Shown here piece after piece: positions 44,905 to 54,676 of a DNA stretch of 64,000 nucleotides. The notes beneath the pieces were generated by a model, which worked only from the letters and a program-made list of their open reading frames with translations, ran no database searches and was not told where the DNA came from. The stretch comes from Rhodanobacter sp. DHG33 (GTDB lineage Bacteria; Pseudomonadota; Gammaproteobacteria; Xanthomonadales; Rhodanobacteraceae). Made by a program: the position numbers and the translations under genes. Position 1 is the first letter of the stretch, and each line of letters opens with the position of its first letter. The stretch is taken from contig NZ_JACYXM010000004.1 in NCBI RefSeq assembly GCF_014843005.1, positions 374,530 through 438,529 of the forward strand, written 5' to 3'.

Positions 44905-45780
44905 ATGGCTCAAGTCACCATGCGCGAAATGCTCGAAGCCGGCGTGCATTTCGGTCACCAGACCCGTTACTGGAATCCGAAGATGGGTCCGTACATCTTC
45001 GGCGCCCGCGGCAAGATCCACATCATCAACCTCGAGAAGACCCTGCCGCTGTTCACCGACGCGATGAACTTCCTGTCGGGTCTGGCGCAGAAGCGCGGCA
45101 CCATCCTGTTCGTGGGCACCAAGCGCTCCGCCCGCGAGGCGCTGGCCGAGGAAGCCTCGCGCGCCGGCATGCCCTTCGTCACCGCGCGCTGGCTGGGCGG
45201 CATGCTCACCAACTTCCGCACCGTGAAGCAGTCGGTAGCCAAGCTCAAGGAGCTGGAAGCGGCCGAGACCGACGGCAGCTTCGACAAGCTGGTCAAGCAC
45301 GAAGTGCTGGCCCGCCGTCGCGAGCGCGAGAAGCTGCAGAACTCGCTGGGCGGCATCAAGAACATGAACCGCCTGCCCGACGCGCTGTTCGTGATCGACA
45401 TCGGCCACGAAGACATCGCCGTGCAGGAAGCCCGCAAGCTGGGCATCCCGGTGGTGGCGGTGGTCGACACCAACTACAACCCGGAGCTGGTGGATTACGC
45501 GATCCCCGGCAACGACGACGCGATCCGCGCGATCCAGCTGTACGCCCGCGCCGCCGCCGACTCGATCCTGGAAGGCAAGGCCGCCGCGCCGGCCGCCGCC
45601 CAGGGCGACGCCGACGAGTTCGTCGAGCTGGACGAGGAAGGCAACCCGGTCGCGAAGGCCGAGCGCAGCGAGCGCAAGGCCGCCCCGCGCCGCGAGCGTG
45701 ACGCCGCTCCCCGCAAGGGTGCCGGTGCACCGCGCCGTGACGGTGGCCGCGAAGGCCGCGCCCCGCGCGACGCCAAGTAA
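44905..45780 (+). CDS. rpsB: 30S ribosomal protein S2
   Basis: A 291-residue S2, with [21 protein letters not shown], the signature [12 protein letters not shown] and the C-terminal core block [25 protein letters not shown] lies seven bases upstream. The core ends near residue 235. A further 50-residue tail, acidic then rich in Arg, Ala, Gly and Asp, is absent from E. coli S2 (241 residues) and looks disordered. Confidence 0.98.
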   Translation: MAQVTMREMLEAGVHFGHQTRYWNPKMGPYIFGARGKIHIINLEKTLPLFTDAMNFLSGLAQKRGTILFVGTKRSAREALAEEASRAGMPFVTARWLGGMLTNFRTVKQSVAKLKELEAAETDGSFDKLVKHEVLARRREREKLQNSLGGIKNMNRLPDALFVIDIGHEDIAVQEARKLGIPVVAVVDTNYNPELVDYAIPGNDDAIRAIQLYARAAADSILEGKAAAPAAAQGDADEFVELDEEGNPVAKAERSERKAAPRRERDAAPRKGAGAPRRDGGREGRAPRDAK

Positions 45781-45883
45781 GGCGATGTGACGGCGGGCAA
45801 CCGCCGTCGCAGTGACAAGACAAAGCCCATCCCGGCGTCGTGGCGTGATCCGTCACGACGCCTCAAGCATTCGAGGAATACCG

Positions 45884-46762
45884 ATGAGCAATATCTCCGC
45901 CCAACTCGTGAAGGAACTGCGCGAGCGTTCCGGCGCCGGCATGATGGAGTGCAAGAAGGCGCTGGTCGAGAACAACGGCGACATCGACGCCGCGATGGAG
46001 TGGCTGCGCAAGACCGGCATGGTCAAGGCCGAGAAGAAGGCCGACCGCATCGCCGCCGAAGGCCGCGTCACCGCCGCCCAGGCCAACGGCAAGGCCGTCC
46101 TGGTCGAGGTCAACAGCGAGACCGACTTCGTCGCCAAGGCACCGAACTTCATCGAGTTCACCAACGCCGTCGCCGAGGCCGCCCTGCAGGCCAGCGCCGG
46201 CGACATCGACGCCGTGAAGGCGGCCGCTTTCCCGGGCGCCACCAGCATCGAGGAAGCCGCCAAGGCGCAGACCGCGACCATCGGCGAAAAGATCGAAGTG
46301 CGCCGCGCGGCGCGCGTCGAGAACGCGGGCCCGCTGGCCACCTACTCGCACGGCGGCAAGATCGGTGTGATCGTGGCGCTCAAGGGCGGCTCGGACGAGC
46401 TGGCCAAGGGCATCGCCATGCACGTGGCTGCGATGAACCCGCCCTACGTGAAGGCCGAGGACGTCCCCGCCGATTTCATCGCCAAGGAAAAGGAAATCGC
46501 GCTAGCCGCGATGTCGGACAAGGAAAAGAACAAGCCGGCCGACATCCTGGAAAAGATCGTCTCCGGCAAGATCAACAAGATCGTTTCCGAAGTCACCCTG
46601 GTCGGCCAGCCTTACGTGCTGGACACCAACGTCACCGTGGGCGACGCGCTGAAGAAGGAAGGCGCGGACGTGGTTTCGGTGGTGCGCCTGGCCGTGGGCG
46701 AAGGCATCGAGAAGGTGCAGGAAGACTATCTGGCCGAAGTCGCTAAGGCGATGCAGGGCTAA
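45884..46762 (+). CDS. tsf: elongation factor Ts
   Basis: A 292-residue guanine-nucleotide exchange factor for EF-Tu. The N-terminal UBA-like helix is [19 protein letters not shown], and the conserved TDFVAK motif is near residue 79-84. It follows rpsB by 103 bases in the usual rpsB-tsf operon and ends in a strong terminator. Confidence 0.98.
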   Translation: MSNISAQLVKELRERSGAGMMECKKALVENNGDIDAAMEWLRKTGMVKAEKKADRIAAEGRVTAAQANGKAVLVEVNSETDFVAKAPNFIEFTNAVAEAALQASAGDIDAVKAAAFPGATSIEEAAKAQTATIGEKIEVRRAARVENAGPLATYSHGGKIGVIVALKGGSDELAKGIAMHVAAMNPPYVKAEDVPADFIAKEKEIALAAMSDKEKNKPADILEKIVSGKINKIVSEVTLVGQPYVLDTNVTVGDALKKEGADVVSVVRLAVGEGIEKVQEDYLAEVAKAMQG

Positions 46763-46785
46763 GAACCTTCCATCCGTCTGATATG

Positions 46786-46813
46786 AAAAAGCCGCGGGAA
46801 ACCGCGGCTTTTT
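46786..46813. terminator. bidirectional terminator between tsf and purK
   Basis: A 12-bp stem, AAAAAGCCGCGG with CCGCGGCTTTTT around a GAAA loop, gives a T-run on both strands. It lies 23 bases past the tsf stop and 24 bases past the convergent purK stop, so it can serve both. Confidence 0.93.
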
Positions 46814-46837
46814 CGTGAGCGATGAGATCGTGGCCGA

Positions 46838-47995
46838 TCAGCCGCGCAGTGCCTCCAGCGTTGGCGCCACCTGCACTTCGCGGTTCAATGCCTGCCCAAG
46901 TGCCTCAAGGCGCTGCGCCAGCTGCGCTGGATCCGGCGCGCACACGGTGGCGTGCCCCACCTTGCGGCCAGCACGCGCGGACTTGCCGTAGTCGTGCCAG
47001 TGCGCATCAACGCCGCGCAGCACGGGCGCGGGATCGGGCAGCTCGCCGATCCAGTTGAACATCGCCGACCGCGCCCGGGCACCGGTATCGCCCAGCGGCA
47101 GGCCGAGCACCGCGCGCACGTGGTTCTCGAACTGGCTGGTGTGTGCGCCCTCGATGGTCCAGTGGCCGGAGTTGTGCACGCGCGGCGCCATCTCGTTGCC
47201 GAGCAGCTCGCCGTCCTTCACGAACAGTTCCAGCGCGAACACGCCCACATAGTCCAGCCGCTCGGCCAGCGTGCGGGCCAGCGCGGTGGCGCGCGGCTGC
47301 AGCGCATCGATATCGGGCGCCGGCGCCAGGCTCATCGACAGCACGCCGTCCACGTGCCAGTTGCGGGTCAGCGGCCAGGTACGGAAATCGCCATCGCGGC
47401 CGCGCACTGCCAGCACCGACAGCTCGCGCTGGAACGGCACGAAGGCCTCCAGAATCAGACCGTGCTTCGCCGCCTGCGCGCCCAGCGCGCTCCAGGCCGC
47501 ATCGGCGTCGGCCAGCGATTTCAGGCGGAACTGGCCCTTGCCGTCGTAGCCCAGCCGACGCGTCTTGAGGATGGCCGGCGCCCCCACCGCCGCGAGCGCG
47601 CGGTCGAGACCGGCACGGTCGTCGACCGCCATGAACTCGGGAGTGTGCAGGCCGCAGTCGCGGAACAGGGTTTTCTCGGCAAGACGGTCCTGGGCCACCG
47701 CCAGCGCACGCGGGTTCGGGAACACCGCCACGCGCTCGGCCAGCCACTGCGCGGTTTCCGCCGGCACGTTCTCGAAGTCGAAGGTGACCACGTCGACCCG
47801 GCGCGCGAAGTCTTCCAGCGCGGCGTAGTCGGTCCAGTCGGCCTTGAGCAACGGCGCCACCTGGCCGGCACAGGCGTCGTCGGCGCTGTCCACCACGAGG
47901 CTGTTCACACCCAGCGGCGCAGCGGCCAGCGCCAGCATGCGTGCCAGCTGGCCGCCGCCGAGGATGCCGAGTACGGGTTGCCGCGACTGGCTCAT
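46838..47995 (-). CDS. purK: N5-carboxyaminoimidazole ribonucleotide synthase
   Basis: A 385-residue ATP-grasp enzyme forming N5-CAIR from AIR, bicarbonate and ATP. The N-terminal motif is [13 protein letters not shown], and the ATP-grasp core includes [25 protein letters not shown] and [18 protein letters not shown]. The start at 47995 overlaps the purE stop by four bases, so the pair is translationally coupled. Confidence 0.97.
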   Translation of the reverse strand: MSQSRQPVLGILGGGQLARMLALAAAPLGVNSLVVDSADDACAGQVAPLLKADWTDYAALEDFARRVDVVTFDFENVPAETAQWLAERVAVFPNPRALAVAQDRLAEKTLFRDCGLHTPEFMAVDDRAGLDRALAAVGAPAILKTRRLGYDGKGQFRLKSLADADAAWSALGAQAAKHGLILEAFVPFQRELSVLAVRGRDGDFRTWPLTRNWHVDGVLSMSLAPAPDIDALQPRATALARTLAERLDYVGVFALELFVKDGELLGNEMAPRVHNSGHWTIEGAHTSQFENHVRAVLGLPLGDTGARARSAMFNWIGELPDPAPVLRGVDAHWHDYGKSARAGRKVGHATVCAPDPAQLAQRLEALGQALNREVQVAPTLEALRG

Positions 47996-48495
47996 GCGCG
48001 CGGGTCCGGCCTGTCGAGCACGGCCTGGGTCTGCCTGGCGCGCCAATCCTCCAGCGCCTGCGCAAGGCGCGGATCGTGCAGCGCCAGCACCGCGGCAGCG
48101 AGCAGGCCGGCGTTCGCCGCGCCGGCACGGCCGATCGCCAGCGTACCCACCGGAATACCCGCCGGCATCTGTGCGATGGAGAGCAAAGAATCCATGCCGT
48201 TCAATGCCTTGGATTGCACCGGCACCCCGAACACCGGCAGCCGCGTCTTGGCGGCCAGCATGCCCGGCAGGTGGGCGGCGCCACCGGCGCCAGCCACGAT
48301 CACCTGGATGCCGCGGGCGGCCGCCTGCTCGGCGTAACGGAACAGCAGATCCGGCGTGCGGTGTGCGGAGACCACCTGCACCTCGTGCGCCACACCCAGC
48401 TCGGTCAGCACCGTGGAGGCATGCTCCATGGTTTCCCAGTCCGAACGCGACCCCATCACCACGCCAACTCGTGGCGTTTCCGTCGTTGTTGTCAT
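47992..48495 (-). CDS. purE: N5-CAIR mutase (class I PurE)
   Basis: A 167-residue enzyme that moves the carboxyl group of N5-CAIR to C4, yielding CAIR for purine synthesis. Motifs are [23 protein letters not shown] and [13 protein letters not shown], and the active-site His is in SAHRTP. Pairing with purK marks it as class I. An in-frame TTG fifteen bases upstream is a less likely start. Confidence 0.97.
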   Translation of the reverse strand: MTTTTETPRVGVVMGSRSDWETMEHASTVLTELGVAHEVQVVSAHRTPDLLFRYAEQAAARGIQVIVAGAGGAAHLPGMLAAKTRLPVFGVPVQSKALNGMDSLLSIAQMPAGIPVGTLAIGRAGAANAGLLAAAVLALHDPRLAQALEDWRARQTQAVLDRPDPRA

Positions 48496-48518
48496 GGTTC
48501 GGCCGTCCAAAAGTGGCT

Positions 48519-48524
48519 ATTGTA
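48519..48524 (-). promoter_or_regulatory. -10 box of purEK
   Basis: TACAAT on the minus strand lies 23 bases upstream of the purE ATG. The -35 region is poor (TCGTGA at 17 bases), as is common for regulated pur promoters. No PurR site is claimed. Confidence 0.35.
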
Positions 48525-48556
48525 CGGGCTTTCCGGTTCCGTCACGATTTTCCCCC

Positions 48557-48829
48557 ATGGACAAGCGCCTGCTCGACATCCTGTGTTGCCCGGTAAGCAA
48601 GACGCCGGTGCGCCTGCTCGGCCGTACCGAGCTCGACGCGCTCAATGGCGCCATCGCGACCGGCAGCGTGATGACGACGACCGGCAATGCCGTGGCCGAG
48701 CGTCTGGCCGAAGGCCTGATCACCACCGACCGCAAGCTGATCTACCGCATCGACGACGGCATCCCCGTGATGCTGCCGGAAGAAGGCATCGGCACTACCC
48801 AGCTGCACGATTTCCCGGCCCAATCCTGA
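48557..48829 (+). CDS. Trm112 family protein (YcaR-like)
   Basis: A 90-residue protein with the family start MDKRLLDILCCPVSKTPV and the C-terminal LIYRIDDGIPVMLPEEG block. It is longer than E. coli YcaR because of an insert around residues 30-50. Bacterial Trm112-like proteins are thought to partner with methyltransferases or bind zinc, but the classical second cysteine pair is not seen here. It is divergent from purE. Confidence 0.88.
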   Translation: MDKRLLDILCCPVSKTPVRLLGRTELDALNGAIATGSVMTTTGNAVAERLAEGLITTDRKLIYRIDDGIPVMLPEEGIGTTQLHDFPAQS

Positions 48830-48864
48830 CTCGGCACAACCCCAACGACGGCAACCTCTCCGGC

Positions 48865-51141
48865 ATGTCCATGAACGACGCCTTCGAACCGCCCAGGATC
48901 GTGCCACTCGCTCCGCGCCTGGACGCGGCCGGTGAGCAGCGCGTGGGCGAACTGCTCAACGCCGTGCGGAGCATTGCCGGCAAGCGCCTGCAGGAGTGCC
49001 TTGGCCACCTGTTCGAACACGTGGACGACGCGTTGTTCGACCTGGCCGAGAAAGCCGAAAACAACGCCACCCAGACGCACTACTTCGACGGCATGCGCGA
49101 GGTGCGCAAGGGGCGCCCGGCGGTCGAGCGCAACTTCCTCGCCACGGTGAACCGGGAACTCGGCGCGCTGACCGGGCGCTCCACGCCGGCGTCGGCGACT
49201 TCCGCGTCGGCGATGGTCGAGCTGTCGCTGGTGGCCGATACCGAGCTGGAGGAGTCGCTGGCGATCACCAGCATGAGCAGCAAGCACGAGAGCCGGCTGG
49301 CGCGCGACCTGTTCGCGATCAACCAGCGTCTCGCGGTGATCTGCGGCGGCCGCAAGATCGACGACGCCAGCAACCCGATCGCCCCTGCGGCGCTGTCGCA
49401 GGCCTTCCGCCAGGCCCTGAAAGAGCTGGGCGCGGACATGCGCGTCAAGCTGCTCATCTACAAGCTGTTCGACCGCTACGTGCTGTCCACGCTGGAAGAG
49501 CTCTACGCCGAAGCGAACGCCGAATTGGCACGCGCCGGCGTGCTGCCGCAGCTGCGCCCGGTGGCGCCGCGCGGTGCCGGAGCGACGCATGGCGCCCCGC
49601 AGACGGCGGCCTACGCCGGTGCGGCTGCCGCCGCGGACGAAACCGTCGATCCCGCGGCCGCCGAGTTGCTGCAGACCCTGCACAGCCTGTTCGTCGCGCG
49701 GCGCGGCAGCGGCACAGCCGCCGTTGCCCGCGCCCCTGATACGAGTGGCCCGCCGCCTTCCGCCAACGAGCTGCTGGGTGCGCTCAGCGTGATGCAGACC
49801 CAGCTCGCTGCGGGCGGAATGGCCGCGCCTTCCATGGTGAGTGGCGTCGGCAACTTCGACCGCGAGGCCGTGACGCAACTCAAGGAACTGCTGCTGGGCC
49901 AACTCGGCGCGCTCCGCGGCGCCCGCCCCAGCCACGTCGCCAGCGTCGACGAAGACACCATCGACCTGGTCGGCATGCTGTTCGAGTTCATTCTCGACGA
50001 CCCCACCCTGCCGCCAGAAATGCAGGCGATGCTGGCGCGGCTGCAGATTCCCTACCTCAAGGCCGCGATCCTCGACCGCAAACTGTTTGCGCACCGCCAG
50101 CACCCGGCGCGCCGGCTGCTCGATGCGCTGGCCGAGCAGGCCAAGGGCTGGTCGCAGGAATCCGACCGCGACGGCCGCCTGCACGACAAGATCAAGGCCA
50201 TCGTCGATCAACTGCTGCACGAGTTCGACGACGACCTCGGCATCTTCGAGCGCCTGTTGCTCGACCTGCAGCAATTCGCCGACACCAACCGCCGCCGCTC
50301 CGAGCTGGCCGAACAGCGCGTGGCCGAATCCACCCGCGGCCGTGAGAAGCTGGAACAGGCGCGTCGCCGCGCGGCCCGCGAGATCGTCGACCGCATCGGC
50401 AATCGCCCGCTGCCCCCACTGGCGCACGAAGTGCTGGCACGCGCCTGGGCGAACCACCTCGTGCTGGTGCTGCTGCGCCAGGGCGAGGAATCGGGAGAGT
50501 TCCGCGACGCCCTGCGCTTCGTGGACGATTTCATCGCCAGCACGCAGCCGGTGCCGGACGCCGCCTCGCAACGGCAACTGCGCCAGTTGCTGCCGGGCAT
50601 CGAGCGGTCGCTGCGCCAAGGCCTGACCAACGTGGCCTTCCAGCCGCAGGACATCGAGCGCCTGCTGGCGCAACTGCGCGACTGGTACGGCCAGCAACTG
50701 GGCGAGCCGCCGCGCAGCACGGCACCGGGCGCCGCGGCCAAGGCCGCCACGGTGGCCGCGATACCCGAAAGCATCCAGCCCCTCGTCGTGCAGCACGCCG
50801 AACCGGACGAACCGCTCGAGGAAAGCGTACCGGTCACCACCGACAGCCCCGAATGGCAACAGATTGAAGCGCTGCGGCCCGGTGCCTGGCTGGAATTCCA
50901 GTTGCCCGACGAACCGATGGTGCGCGCCAAGCTGTCGTGGATCAGCCCGATGAGCGGCCGCTATCTGTTCGTCAATCGGCGCGGCCTGAAGGTGGCCGAT
51001 TATTCGCCACAGGAATTGACCGTGCTGCTCACCAGCGGCCATGCACAGACGCTGGCCACCAGTGCGCTGTTCGACCGCGCGATGAGCGCGATCGTCAGCC
51101 GCCTGCGCCAACCAGGTACTCCAGGTTCCGACGACGCATGA
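48865..51141 (+). CDS. DUF1631 family protein
   Basis: A 758-residue, mostly helical cytosolic protein. Its features fit DUF1631: an N-terminal block around KRLQECLGHLFEHVDDALFDLAE, a middle region LVGMLFEFILDDPTLPPEMQAMLARLQIPYLKAA, and a C-terminal beta segment GAWLEFQLPDEPMVRAKLSWIS that resembles a PilZ-like fold, so c-di-GMP binding is conceivable. Ala/Pro-rich linkers separate the domains. Two close ATGs (48865 and 48871) may start it. Its stop overlaps nadC by four bases. Confidence 0.87.
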   Translation: MSMNDAFEPPRIVPLAPRLDAAGEQRVGELLNAVRSIAGKRLQECLGHLFEHVDDALFDLAEKAENNATQTHYFDGMREVRKGRPAVERNFLATVNRELGALTGRSTPASATSASAMVELSLVADTELEESLAITSMSSKHESRLARDLFAINQRLAVICGGRKIDDASNPIAPAALSQAFRQALKELGADMRVKLLIYKLFDRYVLSTLEELYAEANAELARAGVLPQLRPVAPRGAGATHGAPQTAAYAGAAAAADETVDPAAAELLQTLHSLFVARRGSGTAAVARAPDTSGPPPSANELLGALSVMQTQLAAGGMAAPSMVSGVGNFDREAVTQLKELLLGQLGALRGARPSHVASVDEDTIDLVGMLFEFILDDPTLPPEMQAMLARLQIPYLKAAILDRKLFAHRQHPARRLLDALAEQAKGWSQESDRDGRLHDKIKAIVDQLLHEFDDDLGIFERLLLDLQQFADTNRRRSELAEQRVAESTRGREKLEQARRRAAREIVDRIGNRPLPPLAHEVLARAWANHLVLVLLRQGEESGEFRDALRFVDDFIASTQPVPDAASQRQLRQLLPGIERSLRQGLTNVAFQPQDIERLLAQLRDWYGQQLGEPPRSTAPGAAAKAATVAAIPESIQPLVVQHAEPDEPLEESVPVTTDSPEWQQIEALRPGAWLEFQLPDEPMVRAKLSWISPMSGRYLFVNRRGLKVADYSPQELTVLLTSGHAQTLATSALFDRAMSAIVSRLRQPGTPGSDDA

Positions 51142-51995
51142 CATCCGATTTCCCGTTCGACCCGCCCGGCCATGAATGGATTGCCGCCGATGTGGAGCGC
51201 GCCTTCGCCGAAGATCTCGGCAACGGCGACGCCACCGCCGGACTGCTGCCCGCCGATGCCGTGGCCGAAGCCACGCTTACCTGCCGCGACGAGGCCGTGA
51301 TCGCGGGCGCGCCGTGGTTCGACGCCTGCTTCCAGCGCATGGACCCCGCCGTGCAGATCGACTGGCAGGTGCGCGACGGCGAACGCGTGGCGCCCGGCAC
51401 GGTGATCTGCCGGCTTTCCGGCCATGCGCGCTCATTGGTGAGCGCCGAACGCTCGGCACTGAATTTCCTGCAGCTGCTCTCCGCCACCGCCACCGCCACC
51501 GCGGCCTACGTGGCCGCGGTGGCCGGCACCGGCGCGCGCGTGCTCGACACCCGCAAGACCGTGCCCGGCCTGCGCCTGGCGCAGAAATACGCGGTGCGCT
51601 GCGGCGGCGGCCACAACCACCGCATCGGCCTGTACGACGCGATCCTGGTCAAGGAAAACCACATCATCGCCGCTGGCGGCATCGCCCCTGCCGCGGCGGC
51701 TGCGCGCCAGCTGCATCCTGGCCTGCTGCTCGAGGTCGAAGTCGAGAACCTCGACGAATTGCAGCAGGCGATCGCCGCAGGCGTGGATCGGATCATGCTC
51801 GACAACTTCGACGTGCCGCTGATGCGCGAAGCCGTGCAGCTCACTGCCGGGCGCGTACCGCTGGAAGTGTCCGGCAACGTCGACCTGCGCAGCATCGGCG
51901 AATATGCCCGCACCGGCGTCGATTTCGTCTCGGTGGGTGCGCTGACCAAGCACATCCACGCAGTCGATCTTTCGCTGCGCCTGCACGTCACCTGA
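51138..51995 (+). CDS. nadC: nicotinate-nucleotide diphosphorylase (carboxylating)
   Basis: A 285-residue quinolinate phosphoribosyltransferase producing nicotinate mononucleotide in NAD synthesis. Family blocks are FAEDLGNGDATAGLLP, SAERSALNFLQLLSATAT, LDTRKTVPGLRLAQKYAVRCGGG, NHRIGLYDAILVKENHI and DRIMLDNFDV. It overlaps the DUF1631 stop by ATGA. Confidence 0.97.
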   Translation: MTSDFPFDPPGHEWIAADVERAFAEDLGNGDATAGLLPADAVAEATLTCRDEAVIAGAPWFDACFQRMDPAVQIDWQVRDGERVAPGTVICRLSGHARSLVSAERSALNFLQLLSATATATAAYVAAVAGTGARVLDTRKTVPGLRLAQKYAVRCGGGHNHRIGLYDAILVKENHIIAAGGIAPAAAAARQLHPGLLLEVEVENLDELQQAIAAGVDRIMLDNFDVPLMREAVQLTAGRVPLEVSGNVDLRSIGEYARTGVDFVSVGALTKHIHAVDLSLRLHVT

Positions 51996-52032
51996 GCTTG
52001 CGTGCCGCATAGGCCGCCCACACACTGAAGAG

Positions 52033-52497
52033 ATGGGCAACATCCACGACCTGTTGATACTGCTGGCGCTGGTCGCCGCGATAGCGCTGTGGCTGAGGCT
52101 GAGCGCCGCGCGCGAGCGTGCGGCCGCCGAGGCACGCCAGCAATGCGAACGCTACGGCCTGCAGATGCTGGACGATTCCGCGGGACTGCGCGCGCTGCGC
52201 CTGCGCCGCGTGGCGGGACGCCTGCGGCTGGAGCGCTGCTACGGTTTCGAGGTCAGCATCGACGGTGCGGATCGCGAACAGGCTTCGCTGTGGATGCTGG
52301 GCGATGCATTGAGCGAATTGCGGTTGCCCACCGTGGTGCTCACGCCGCCGGAGCAAGGCGAGCTTCCGGACATCGATGCGGAGTCCCGGGCATCGGGCGA
52401 ATCGACGGACGGTCGCACCGACCAGTCTGCATCCGGCAGCAACGTGGTCCCGCTGCGCCCGCGCCGTTACTCCAGCGGCGACGACACCTTGCATTAA
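52033..52497 (+). CDS. DUF3301 family protein
   Basis: A 154-residue protein with an N-terminal membrane helix (about residues 6-24, LLILLALVAAIALWLRL), then a cytosolic domain with LQMLDDSAGLRALRLRR and LRLERCYGFEVS, typical of DUF3301. The last 50 residues are polar and probably disordered, ending RPRRYSSGDDTLH. It follows nadC by 37 bases. Function is unknown. Confidence 0.85.
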   Translation: MGNIHDLLILLALVAAIALWLRLSAARERAAAEARQQCERYGLQMLDDSAGLRALRLRRVAGRLRLERCYGFEVSIDGADREQASLWMLGDALSELRLPTVVLTPPEQGELPDIDAESRASGESTDGRTDQSASGSNVVPLRPRRYSSGDDTLH

Positions 52498-52761
52498 AAA
52501 TGTCCTGTCCTCCTTGCGGGAGGGCAGCATGCCTGGAGTCATGAGAGGCAATCCGGAGAAATATCCAGATTCGACCTTCCAGGATGGCAAGCAGACCGCG
52601 TCCAGGACCGGAGAGCCAGCCGCTGACGGACGGCACGGCCATCTCGCACTGCCGCTGGAAACTGGGCACGCGCTCGCCGTCCCAGTACAAACTGGATCAG
52701 ACGCCTTGCATGCTGAGTTTTGACCAGTCTCCGAAAGACGGGGCGGACGCCTATCGCTGCG

Positions 52762-53208
52762 CTACTTGATGACCCGCAGGAACGGGGCGCCGCGCTTGGG
52801 CTTGTCGTCGCCCGTGCCGCCCTGGCCGGTCGGCGGTTCGTCAGGAGCGGGAGCGGGCGGCGGCGTGTCGCCGCCTTCCTCTTCGGCGGGGAACATCATG
52901 CCCTGCCCGTTTTCCTGCGCGTACAGCGCCAGCACCGAGCCGACCGGGATGCGCACCACGTGGCTCACGCCGGAGAAGCGTGCGGAAAAGCCGATCCAGT
53001 CGTTGCCCAGTTCCAGGCTGGCCACCGCGCGCATCGCGATGTTCAGCACCACCTGGCCGTTCTTGATCACCTGCGGTGGCACGCGCACGCCTTCGCCGGT
53101 GGCATCGATCAGCAGGTACGGGGTCAGGCCGTTGTCGCTGATCCAGTCGTAGATCGCCCGCAGCAGGTACGGACGGTTGGAGCTCATGGGGAGTGATGCT
53201 TCGCTCAT
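52762..53208 (-). CDS. sspB: ClpXP protease specificity-enhancing factor SspB
   Basis: A 148-residue adaptor that binds ssrA-tagged proteins and tethers them to ClpXP. The conserved core is RPYLLRAIYDWISDNGLTPYLLID, NGQVVLNIAMRAV and VGSVLALYAQENGQGMMF. The Pro/Asp/Glu-rich linker and the ClpX-binding tail RGAPFLRVIK are intact. The start overlaps the sspA stop by one base; a shorter start at Met8 (53187) is also possible. Confidence 0.95.
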   Translation of the reverse strand: MSEASLPMSSNRPYLLRAIYDWISDNGLTPYLLIDATGEGVRVPPQVIKNGQVVLNIAMRAVASLELGNDWIGFSARFSGVSHVVRIPVGSVLALYAQENGQGMMFPAEEEGGDTPPPAPAPDEPPTGQGGTGDDKPKRGAPFLRVIK

Positions 53209-53831
53209 CAGGGACGCATGGCCTTTTCTTGCTCGGTCATGCTGCGCGCAAAACCCTGGCTATGGAACAGACGCTCGCCGTAATCCATGATCGGCTTGCC
53301 CTCGCGCCCCAGGTCCACGCCCAGCCACGGCAGGCGCCATACCACCGGCGCCACCAGGCAATCCGCCAGGCTCATCTCGGGGTTGAGGAAAAACTTGGAC
53401 GCCTTGAACAGCGGCAGCGCGCCCAGCAGGTTGGCACGCAGGCGCTTGCGCGCAGGCTCCGTGGTACGGCCGCCGGCGCGGATCGTGTCCACCTCGGTCA
53501 GCCAGTCCTTCTCGATGCGCACTGCGGCCACGCGCAGGCGCGCGCGCGACAGCGGATCGATCGGCATCAACGGCGGGTGCGGGTAGCGCTCGTCCAGGTA
53601 CTCGCACACCACGCTGGCGTCGTACAGGATCAGATCGCGGTCGACCAGGGTAGGCACGCTGCCGTACGGGTTGAGGTCGAGCAAGTCCTCCGGCGGCTTG
53701 TCCGGATCGACCAGCACCCGCTCGTAGCTGACGCCCTTGGCGGCCAGCACCAAGCGGGCACGATGGCACTGGATGCCGTCGGCCGTGGTGTAGAGAGTGA
53801 GTGCGGTACGCGAGCGAGCGCTTGGAACCAT
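53208..53831 (-). CDS. sspA: stringent starvation protein A
   Basis: A 207-residue GST-fold protein that associates with RNA polymerase under stress. The thioredoxin-like N-domain has LTLYTTADGIQCHRARLVLAAKGVSYE and PYGSVPTLVDRDLILYDASVV; the all-helical C-domain follows. It comes after petABC on the same strand, the common order petABC-sspAB. The start at 53831 avoids a non-conserved upstream extension. Confidence 0.94.
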   Translation of the reverse strand: MVPSARSRTALTLYTTADGIQCHRARLVLAAKGVSYERVLVDPDKPPEDLLDLNPYGSVPTLVDRDLILYDASVVCEYLDERYPHPPLMPIDPLSRARLRVAAVRIEKDWLTEVDTIRAGGRTTEPARKRLRANLLGALPLFKASKFFLNPEMSLADCLVAPVVWRLPWLGVDLGREGKPIMDYGERLFHSQGFARSMTEQEKAMRP

Positions 53832-53857
53832 GCGCGGTATTCCCTGTTGCGGTTGCA

Positions 53858-53885
53858 CGGGTGGGTGGCCGGAGCCACCCACCCG
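53858..53885. other. 12-bp hairpin between petC and sspA
   Basis: CGGGTGGGTGGC and GCCACCCACCCG pair perfectly around CGGA in the 74-base gap between petC and sspA. There is no T-tract on either strand, so it could be a pause, processing or mRNA-stability element rather than a terminator. Confidence 0.55.
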
Positions 53886-53905
53886 ATGGGTGTTGCCTCT
53901 GGAAA

Positions 53906-54676
53906 TCAGTGGACGTCTTTCCAGTACTCCTTCTTGAGCAGATAGGCCAGCATGGTGAACGCCACCAAGAACAGCAGCACCCAGATGCCGTAGTGCTGCC
54001 GCTGCAGGGCCGCTGGCTCCGAAACGTACTCCAGGAAATTCACCAGGTCACGTGTCGCCTGCTGGTATTGCTCCGGGGTCAGCTTGCCGGGATGGGCGAG
54101 TTCCAGCTTCTCCACCTCGCCGGAGCCGGGCTTGGTCACCGCGGTCTGCTCGCCCTGCAGCTCCCACAGCGGGAACGGCATCGCCGCGTTCGGCAGGGTG
54201 GTGTTGTTCCAACCGATCGGGCTCTTCGGGTCGAGGTAGAAGGTGTTGAGGTAGGTGTAGACCCAGTCGGAACCCTTCGCGCTGACTTCCAGCGAGAGAT
54301 CGGGCGGCGCCTTGCCGAACCACTTGCCGGCGTCGTCCGCCGGCATGTGCGAGACCACCTGCTCGTCGAACTTGGCGCCGGTGAAATTGAGGTTCTGCAT
54401 CACCTGCTGTTCGGTCAGGCCGAGGTCGTCGGCCATGCGCGAATAGCGCACGTACTTCAGCGAATGGCAGCCCACGCAGTAGTTGAAGAACAGCCGGGCG
54501 CCACGCTGCAGCGAAGCCTGGTCGCGGATGCTGGAACCGGACGCCATCAGCTGTCCGTCGTCCTCGGCGTGCGCCGCCTGCTGGCCGGCGAACAACAGGC
54601 CCAGGGCCAGCGCGCACGCGGGAAGGACACGCTTCACCAGGAGCATGGGCTTCATCAAGAGCGTCGGCTTAGTCAT
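53906..54676 (-). CDS. petC: cytochrome c1 of the bc1 complex
   Basis: A 256-residue heme protein. The signal peptide ends near QQAAHA, and the heme-binding motif is C67-V-G-C70-H71 (NYCVGCHSLKYVRYS). The axial Met is probably in PNAAMPFPL, and a C-terminal helix (about residues 232-247) anchors it to the inner membrane. Its start overlaps the petB end by eight bases. Confidence 0.96.
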   Translation of the reverse strand: MTKPTLLMKPMLLVKRVLPACALALGLLFAGQQAAHAEDDGQLMASGSSIRDQASLQRGARLFFNYCVGCHSLKYVRYSRMADDLGLTEQQVMQNLNFTGAKFDEQVVSHMPADDAGKWFGKAPPDLSLEVSAKGSDWVYTYLNTFYLDPKSPIGWNNTTLPNAAMPFPLWELQGEQTAVTKPGSGEVEKLELAHPGKLTPEQYQQATRDLVNFLEYVSEPAALQRQHYGIWVLLFLVAFTMLAYLLKKEYWKDVH

